Shown here: positions 57,045-64,000 of the stretch, in pieces
Position numbering within the stretch: position 1 is the stretch's first letter
Layout: each line of letters opens with the position of its first letter
From: Zonotrichia leucophrys gambelii
Lineage: Eukaryota; Chordata; Aves; Passeriformes; Passerellidae
Direction: 5' to 3'
Length of the DNA stretch: 64,000 nt
Assembly: GCF_028769735.1 (NCBI RefSeq)
Contig: NW_026992283.1
Location: 62,001 to 126,000 of the forward strand
The notes under the pieces: generated by a model
Told to the model about the DNA's origin: nothing
Database searches by the model: none
The model's input: only the letters and a program-made list of their open reading frames with translations
Made by a program: the position numbers and the translations under genes

Positions 57045-57620
57045 TTTCCTATTTCTCTTAAGTTTGTTTATCTATTTAGTTGGAGTTTCTTCTTTCTCCT
57101 CTAAAAACTGTACCTCAAAAACCTTTTGTTTTCGCATTTGCATTTGATATGCTGTCTCATTTATTCCCTTGGTTATGTAATTACGATAACTATTCATAGG
57201 TTTACTCCCCTCTTCATTATTTTAACCCCACTCAGGAGGTACAGTTGGCATTTTGTCTTCTCTGGGAGTGTTCACGGATTATCTTTTCCTAAGCTTTTAT
57301 TTCAGTTGCTCTGATTAATTGCTTTTCTTCCTGAGAAAAATATTATTTTCATTACCGACCACAACTCTTCTCAAGTATAAATGTTTGGACTTAAAAATTG
57401 GTTTAATTGTTCAGCTATGCCTATGGGATCCTCCAAATATCCCTTTTATTTATTTCTTAAAATTTCAGACCTCAGACGAAGTCAAAGGGGCATTTACAAA
57501 CTCTGATCTGTCCCCTCCTATGAGAACCTCTCTTAATGGAAACAGACTAATCCCTTTATCCCATTCTTTTTGGATTTTTATCTTCTATAGCCTTTCTCTC
57601 GTATTTTTAGGAAGAATCAG
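57045..57620 (-). pseudogene. gag: T provirus gag capsid remnant
   Basis: The minus strand gives EDPIGIAEQLNQFLSPNIYT and flanking blocks collinear with the P provirus gag at 42240-42400. Several stops and shifts occur. Matrix and the proline-rich part are not found. Confidence 0.7.
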
Positions 57621-57639
57621 GAGAGGGCTTTCTTTTAAC

Positions 57640-58061
57640 TGAACTTTTAGTGTTTCGATAAGGTGATTTCTTTAGAGAGTTCCCCTGACCAGCCGGAGCT
57701 GTGGTTACCAAGGGAACGGAGCTCAGGGCAGGACGGGGAGACTCGGCATGACTCCGAGTCTCGAGTCTCGGTCCTCCAAAGGCGGGGTCTGCAGCCGGGA
57801 TCGCCCGAGGGGCTGTTCCGGTGCAGACCGAGCTGGAGCGTGGATAGCCCCCACATGGCTCACGGTGGCTGATCTGGCTGAGACAAAGCCGACGACTGAC
57901 CCCGGTTGCAGCAGCGGGAGCCGACCAGAATCAGGGCAGCCGGGGATGGGACAGACGGGACCCTCTTTCACTCACTCTCACACACCACAAAACAACAATA
58001 AGGTACCTTTTACTTTCACATCATCTATTACAAGTTTAGGTGTTACTGGCCAGTCCTGGTG
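57640..58061. other. GC-rich segment with a perfect stem-loop
   Basis: GACTCGG and CCGAGTC (57740-57746, 57754-57760) form a 7-base stem around a 7-base loop, followed by a CTCGAG palindrome. The right end (57960-58061) is shared with 41150-41290. It may be leader sequence of the T provirus. Confidence 0.4.
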
Positions 58062-58990
58062 CTATTGGATATCCCTCAACCCAGCTGTGTTATCCAACCC
58101 CAAATGCTCTTGAGCAATTTTTCCCTCAATCCAGCTGTGTTGTCCAACCCCAGATGCTCTCAGATAATTTTCCCTCAGTCCTGCCGTGTTGTCCAACCTC
58201 AGATGCTCTTGAGCAATTTCTGTCCCTCAACCCAGCGGTGTGGTACAACTACAGGTGCTCTTGGGCATTTAATTTGTTTTGCTGTTTTATCCAAACCTGG
58301 ATTGTTGTATTGCACTAGATATTTAGCTGGTTGCACTGGATGTTGGGAAAAAGTGTTATTGTGTCATGTGGATGGTATATTCCCCCTCACATGGTTCCTC
58401 CCTCACCCCCCCTGGTCTCTGTATCCCTGGTGGTCTGTCCCATGGGTGCTCCCTCCCTTCGCCCTTCCCCAGTGTTAACCCATTGACTGTGGTCCTCTTT
58501 CCCCGCCCCCATCACCTGGGGCATAAAACCTCACCGCAGGTGAGGCACGCTCTCTTTGCTGCCTGGGTGGTCACCTGCGCCAGAGTGACCCGTCCCACAC
58601 GAATAAATTGGACACTTTGACCCACATGGCAGTGAGCGCTTTTCATCTTTCATCTCGTTCATGCGGTTCTGTGTGGGCTTGGGTCCTGAGTGAGCCGGGT
58701 TTGGACTCATATAAGCCCAGAGCACACGGATACCGCACTGGATGTTCTTGGGCATTTTTTTATCCCTCAATCTGGCTGTGTTGTTCAACCCTGGATCCTG
58801 TTGGGCAAAAATTTTTCCCTCAATCTAGCTGTGTTGTCCAACCCAGGATACTTTTAGGCAAAATTTTCATCCCTCAATCTAGCTGTGTTGTCCCACCCTG
58901 AGTGTTCTTGGGCATATCCTCACTCCTACAGAATTCTGCTCAACCCTGCTCTTGGAATATAAATCCCTCAACCCAGCAGGTTTTAGGGGC
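58062..58990. repeat. Minisatellite with about 50-base units
   Basis: Units start TCCCTCAAYC and carry AGCTGTGTTGTCCAACCC. Clear starts lie at 58072, 58122, 58171, 58223, then 58763, 58816, 58870 and 58973. The array is divided by an LTR at 58341-58737; degenerate unit sequence adjoins both sides. Confidence 0.9.
58341..58737 (+). mobile_element. Short solo LTR inside the minisatellite
   Basis: 397 bases, TGTTGGGAAAAAG to GATACCGCA, with perfect CTGGA duplications at 58336-58340 and 58738-58742. A CATAAAACC TATA-type box lies near 58521 and AATAAATTGG near 58602. It is the shortest LTR here and has no other copy in the window. Confidence 0.9.
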
Positions 58991-59518
58991 CCCTCCTGTC
59001 CCGTTTCCTAGTGGATTGGGCTAGGAAACCTTGCTCCCTACCTCCGAGGGGTCCAACCCCTTCCTGAGACCCAGTCCCAGTTACCGCGGGGGATTCTTTC
59101 ACTCTTATCACTCGCTTCGTCTCTTTACTGGCCGCTTTTCTTGCAAAAAGTTGGAAACGCAGCATGTGAGACTCCTCACTCACTTGGCAGGTCTGGGACA
59201 ACCAGCCCACCTCTCATTGACACACAGTCATTCCCCCGTACCTGCCCCCCTGAGAAGTACTTACCAATCCTTTTTCTTTCCTGGGTTCTTCGTGCGCACT
59301 ACTACTCTTAGGGGGCAAATTACTGCGGTTGTAGGGAGCCTTTTTCCCTTCTCTTTGTTTTATTGCCTCCTTTTGGCCACAGATCGTAAACTACGTCTTT
59401 TGGTCACTTGAGGGGAAAGAGAGCGGGGCTGCCAAAGAGGGCAGGGCATGCCTTCCCCACTCTCACTCTCCTAAAGCAGCGGCAGCGAGGTGTTAGTAAC
59501 CATCCTCTCCTACCAAAT
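58991..59518 (-). other. Leader of the T provirus with splice-donor-like site
   Basis: On the minus strand it follows the 5' LTR. A GGTAAGT site (GTAAGT at 59264-59259) fits the major splice donor of a gammaretroviral leader. The expected primer site just after the LTR reads TGGTAGGAGAGG and I could not assign a tRNA. Confidence 0.45.
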
Positions 59519-60123
59519 TGTGAAAAACACCAATCACTTGTTTTTAAAATTTTAATAGTAATAAAATGGTTAAAAAGAATAGTAACACAATTAGAGTAAT
59601 AACAATTTGGACAAATTGAATTAGGACAATATGAGACAATAAAAGCAAAGAGTTACGGACATCCTGGTGCCTTTTTCTGGGCATCACGAGCCTGAAAAAG
59701 GACCCCTGCTAACAAAGGATTAACCCTTAAGAACAATAGCCCATTGCATATTCACACACTTCATACATGATGCATAAATTCCATTCAAACACGGGATTTT
59801 GTCTGGTCATTGTCAACTTCCTTCTAATCCTAACAGCGCCTTCAAGGCGGGAAGAAGTTCGTTTCTTCTGATAAGAAGGCAATAAACTCGTTTCCCTGAA
59901 AGATTTAGGTGTCCTGTGGCTGCTATCTGGTGCGAGTGCCTCATTCCTTTCTTTACAAAAACCCCACTAACATAGTTCTTATTTTAACAATTTTTATAGC
60001 CTAAAACTGTATTTAACACAGTACTTAAGAGAATTAATACAGCCTTACTTTCTAACACAACACATGGAACATTCATTTTAATATTTGTGAAAAGTCAATC
60101 ATATAATACATGCATTTTTCACA
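59519..60123 (-). mobile_element. LTR-T, 5' LTR of the T provirus
   Basis: 605 bases from TGTGAAAAACACC to CATTTTTCACA. It aligns with 36662-37260 plus 53182-53198 and gives the undisturbed target (AATCATATAATACATG) for the P insertion. No matching target duplication is seen outside the two T LTRs. Confidence 0.9.
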
Positions 60124-61070
60124 TCCTTGCAAAATACAGGGTATGCAGAAGTTGATGAGAAAAAACATGCAAACTTGTGAAATACATACTTTAAAAAGAG
60201 CATTAGATTATTTAACACAAAAGAAAGGAGTTATATATTGATTCAAGGTATGCCTTTAGAGTAGCACATACCTTAAGAAAAATTTAAAAAGGGAGATGAC
60301 TTAATTCTAGAGGAAAAGGACTAGTACACGATAAACTTATTTTCGAGGTTTTAGAGGCATTAAAATTACCTAAGAGAGATAGCTGTTATGAACAAAAATT
60401 CTGTTTATTTTTTTGGGAGAAAAGGTTACAAAAAGGCAGCCAGATCACTGTCACTGCCCAAGTTCTGCGTATTTTGTTATTGTAATCACAGGTCATTGTG
60501 GCTAATTGCTCCTTTTGTACTAGCAGAGCCTTGCCCGAGGCTAAGGTGTACTTTTCCCAGAATGGTGGAGACCTGAGAGGGTGGGGGGGGATATACAAAG
60601 TGACTCCAAGGACCAGCATGCTGTGAGGGACTGCCGCTCCAAACATACTGAGAAAACCCCAAAAACAACGAGCCACCTAAAAGTTGAGAGACTGGAGTGA
60701 TGTCTAGTTGAGAGGAGCAGAGTGCTGGGCCTGCAGAGATGCTGAAAACCTTCATTGTTCCTCACCCTGTCTTCGAGAGCCCCCGGGCCAGGTCTGGGAG
60801 GAAGCGAGACTGAGACCAATTCAACATCGGATGGGATCACCACGCCCGAAAAGGCTCCCACGAGGACTGGATCCCCCAGCTCTGCCCCTAGTGGACGGAG
60901 CTGCGCATATCCTCCTCCTCTGAGTCGCCCTGGGAGACGCGACGGGGACTGCAGCCCTGCCGAGCCGCCCAATCCTGAGCTGATGCCATTAATAAAGGCA
61001 TTAAAAAGGAGAAGAAGTCTCCTGGCCCTGTTTATTTAAATAGCTATAGTGCATATTAAGGGATACCAAA
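60124..61070 (+). pseudogene. pol: Gammaretroviral RNase H fragment split by an LTR
   Basis: 60165-60378 reads TLKRALDYLTQKKGVIYIDS and RYAFRVAHTLRKI, then after a stop GLVHDKLIFEVLEALKLP. The last bit, AIVHIKGYQ, lies at 61043-61070 after an LTR. The strand is opposite to the surrounding T and P elements. It is followed at once by the LTR-env array at 61071. Confidence 0.8.
60384..61039 (+). mobile_element. LTR-P solo LTR in RNase H
   Basis: 656 bases, TGTTATGAAC to TTTATTTAA (the final CA mutated), with perfect ATAGC duplications at 60379-60383 and 61040-61044. Confidence 0.95.
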
Positions 61071-61744
61071 TGAAATAAACAGGGCCAGGAGACTTCTTCT
61101 CCTTTTTAATGCCTTTATTAAAAGTGATCAGCTCAGGATTGGGCGGCTCGGCAGGGCTGCAGTCCCCGTCGCGTCTCCCAGGGCGACTCAGAGGAGGAGG
61201 ATATGCGCAGCTCCGTCCACTAGGGGCAGAGCCGGGGGATCCAGTCCTCGTGGGAGCCTTTTCGGGCGTGATGTCCTCGTCAGATCTTGCTCCTCCTCGC
61301 TTATTCGGCTTGGTCTCTCCGCCGGGGACGACTCTCATGGTCAGGGCGAGAGGGACTCCGCATCTCTGCAGGCTCAGCACTTGGCTCTTCACGTCCGGAC
61401 ATCACTTTAGTCTCTCAACTCTTAGGTGGCTCGTTGTTTTTGGGGTTTTCTCGTTGCATTTTGGAGTCGGGGTCCCAAAAAGCATGCTGGTCTGGGAGTC
61501 ACCTTGCATAACCCCCCCCCACCCTCTCAGGTGTCTTCCCTATGCTGGGAAGAGAACACAGCTTCGGGGAAGGGCCATCACCCCACCCCAGCCAGGGCCT
61601 TTACTAATACAAAAGGGGCCATAAGCTACAATGACCCGTGATTACAATAACAAAGCACGCAGAACCCTGGCAGGGACAGAGATCTGGCTGCCTCCTTGTA
61701 GCTCTTTCTCACAAAAAAATGTTAACCGAATTTTTGTTCATAAC
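61071..61744 (-). mobile_element. LTR-P, 3' LTR of the deleted LTR-env provirus
   Basis: Begins TGAAATAAACAGGG on the plus strand and ends TTGTTCATAAC, lacking the last bases. A sense-strand polypurine tract (GAGGGGG) adjoins at 61745-61760. It is antiparallel to the LTR 31 bases to its left, so the two could form a large hairpin. Confidence 0.9.
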
Positions 61745-61759
61745 CCCCTCTTTTTCTTT

Positions 61760-62783
61760 GATCGAGCTTAAATTCTTAAGCTCGCATCAACTCACAATTT
61801 TTTTGTTTTGAATCTACTATAAATCTCTTGTGCACTTTGGTAATCATGCTTACTTAACCTTGTTACTTTGCTTGGTTTCTTCAGGTTGGTCTGCACAGCA
61901 AATACTGTTTTACTAAAACAGATAAATACGCATAGTAAAAAGAGCAAACCTCCAAGTACACACACAGCGAGAAAAACCACCTTGTCCCATACATATTTTC
62001 TGAAAATCTCTAAGTTCTCCCACCCACTGGGATCAAGTGTAGGAGTTTCATCTTGATTATTTACACATGCTAATCTTTTTATTTCGTTTGAAGTGTTCCT
62101 CATAATTGAATTCTTTATTTTTAATACTGCTTGGAGACGGATGACTTTGTTCAACACAGATTTTGGGATCCGAACTTGGCTTTTACAATTTTGGATTTTC
62201 TCAATTTCTATTTCACTTTCCCGGTTTTGTTTAATTTCTCCCAAATCATTATATATAGGAACTCCCAAACTTGATCCAGTTTCTTTGGGTAATAAGAAAA
62301 TTGGATTTATCACTCTAGCACAGCAGTTGCCAGATGAGATCAAACCTAGGGATTTAGAGCTCCCCTGAAATGTGTTCTAAAAGGGGTTTATGTCTTTTCC
62401 AGTACACTCATATAAATACTTGTAACAAACAATTTTTCTTACCATTTTCACCATTTCTTTGCTTTTTACTAGATCTGCTGAGCTTGTTTCAGCAGCATCA
62501 CATTCAAAGCATAGCCAGGCTTCACCAATAGGGCACTCTCCTAGGAGTGGCTGCCTAAAAGTGGCAGTATTCTGGGCGATCCAATACACTCTCTTATTTT
62601 TCTGATAAAGGACCAATTGGGAGGGGTTAACAGAACCCGGGTTAGAACTGATGTGGACTCTCGACAAGGAGCTCACTTCCTCCTCATAGAGGGATTGGTA
62701 GCATTCATTGCACAGCTCAGCTGGGCTTCCCAGAGCACCACCAGCAATAAGAGCTAGCATTACTATCCTTCCCAAGAGCCCGG
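61760..62783 (-). pseudogene. env: P-type Env, joined directly to the LTR
   Basis: The N-terminal stretch 62377-62775 starts close to the LTR (GGALGSPAELCNECYQ) and the C-terminal stretch 61792-62343 includes LLPKETGSSLGVPIYNDLGE, an Asp/Pro-rich stem and a membrane span (VVFLAVCVLGGLLFLLC). Compared with 37950-39229 the middle is shortened by roughly 100 codons. No primer site, gag or pol lies between LTR and env. Confidence 0.8.
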
Positions 62784-63469
62784 TGAAATAAACAGGGCCA
62801 GGAGACTTCTTCTCCTTTATAATGCCTTTATTAAAAGTGATCAGCTCAGGATTGGGCGGCTCGGCAGGGCTGCAGTCCCCGTTGCCTCTCCCAGGGCGAC
62901 TCAGAGGAGGAGGATATGCGCAGCTCCGTCCACTAGGGGCAGAGTCGGGGGATCCAGTCCTCGTGGGAGCTTTTTAGTGCTAGATGTCCCCGTCAGATGT
63001 TGCTTTCCCTGGCTCGGTCTCGTCTGGTCCCGGCGTTGGGACCGCTCCCTGCTCAGGGCGAGAGGGGCTCCGAAGGTGTTCAGCATCTCTGCAGGCTCAG
63101 CACTCGGCTCCTCACGTCCAGACATCACTTTAGTCCCTCAATTCTTATTTGGCTCGTTGTTTTTGGGGTTTTCTTGTTGCATCTCGAGTCGGGGTCCCAC
63201 AAAGCATTCTGGACTTTGGAGTCACTTTGCATAACCCCCCCCCCCACCCTCTCAGGTGTCTTCCCTATGTTGGAAGAGCGCACAGCCTCGGGGAAGGGCC
63301 ATTTCCCCACCCAGCCAGGCTTTTTACTAATACAAAAGAAGGAGATAAGCCTTAACGAACTGTGATTACAATAACAAAGCACTAAGAATCCTGGCAGCGC
63401 CTGAGACATGGCTGCCCCCCTGTAACTCTTTCTCACAAAAAAATATTAACTGAATTTTTGTTCATAACA
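62784..63469 (-). mobile_element. LTR-P shared between two env units
   Basis: 686 bases, TGAAATAAACAGGG to GTTCATAACA on the plus strand. It is the 5' LTR for the env on its left and the 3' LTR for the env on its right. Its sequence is near that of 56000-56679. Confidence 0.95.
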
Positions 63470-63484
63470 GACCCCCTCTTTTTC

Positions 63485-64000
63485 TTTGATCGAGCTTAAA
63501 TTCTTAAGCTCGCATCAAGTCACAATTTTTTTGTTTTGAATCTACTATAAATCTCTTGTGCACTGTGGTAATCATGCTTACTTAACCCTGTTACTTTTCC
63601 TGGTTTTTCCAGATTGGTTTGTACAGCCAATACTGTTTTACTAAAACAGGCAAATAAGCATAGTAAAAAGAGCAATCCTCCAAGTACACACACAGCGAGA
63701 AAAACCACTTTTACCCATACATATTTTCTGAAAATCTCTAAGTTCTCCCACCCACTGGGATCAAGTGTAGGAGTTTCATCTTGATTATTTACACATGCTA
63801 ATCTTTTTATTTCGTTTGAAGTGTTCCTCATAATTGAATTCTTTATTTTTAATACTGCTTGGAGACGGATGACTTTGTTCAACACAGATTTTGGGATCCG
63901 AACTTGGCTTTTACAATTTTGGATTTTCTCAATTTCTATTTCACTTTCCCGGTTTTGTTTAATTTCTCCCAAATCATTATATATAGGAACTCCCAAACTT
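63485..64000 (-). pseudogene. env: P-type Env C-terminus, second tandem copy (cut by window edge)
   Basis: Open from 63520 to 63996 and nearly identical to 61792-62270, including the membrane span and the tail ending YSRFKTKKL. A polypurine tract lies between it and the LTR at 63470-63487. The env start lies outside the window. Confidence 0.85.

Noticed and set aside
58062..58990. CRISPR-like regular repeats
   Set aside because: Units adjoin without unique spacers and diverge from each other; the context is eukaryotic retroviral. It is a minisatellite.

Overview
The window is vertebrate nuclear DNA from a bird, most likely a songbird. The evidence is a CR1 LINE fragment and a dense stack of avian-type endogenous retroviruses (ERVs) of the gamma, beta (ERVK) and ERVL classes. 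I found no host exon, tRNA, rRNA, bacterial operon or CRISPR array. Almost every base is LTR or decayed proviral interior. Such density fits a W chromosome, pericentromere or other heterochromatin; that location is inference.

LTR family labels are mine. G: LTR followed by a tRNA-Gly primer site. M: 1.3-kb LTR with long terminal inverted repeats. W: 0.6-kb LTR starting TGTCCTGG, related to ERVL LTRs. S: 0.47-kb LTR starting TGTTGCCAG. T: 0.6-kb LTR starting TGTGAAAAA. P: 0.67-kb LTR of a tRNA-Pro gamma-like ERV. E: LTR of the full-length ERVL.

Layout. 1-7055: a G LTR and primer site joined directly to a betaretrovirus-like pol and env, with an M LTR inserted in integrase. 7056-10245: W LTRs, an ERVL gag scrap, a CR1 scrap and an LTR-like block. 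10249-17023: an S LTR and a deleted ERV whose long env is split by a W and an M LTR. 18596-35365: a gammaretrovirus-like ERV (gag, protease, RT, RNase H, integrase, env, S LTR). Its reverse transcriptase is interrupted by a 10-kb stack (21757-31652) holding a G LTR that looks G-to-A hypermutated, an ERVK and a T LTR with two LTRs inside it. 36662-60123: a minus-strand T provirus carrying a P provirus (37261-53176), which carries a nearly intact plus-strand ERVL (44602-52996), which carries two solo LTRs. Target-site duplications prove the inner levels. 60124-64000: a gammaretroviral RNase H fragment split by a P LTR, then a minus-strand array LTR-env-LTR-env.

The only long open genes are the ERVL gag (614 codons) and its pol, which stays in one frame apart from three stop codons and one LTR insertion. 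All other proviral genes carry stops, frameshifts, deletions or insertions. Several have lost catalytic residues. The window is best read as a record of serial retroviral insertion, LTR-LTR recombination and probable DNA editing rather than as cooperating genes.
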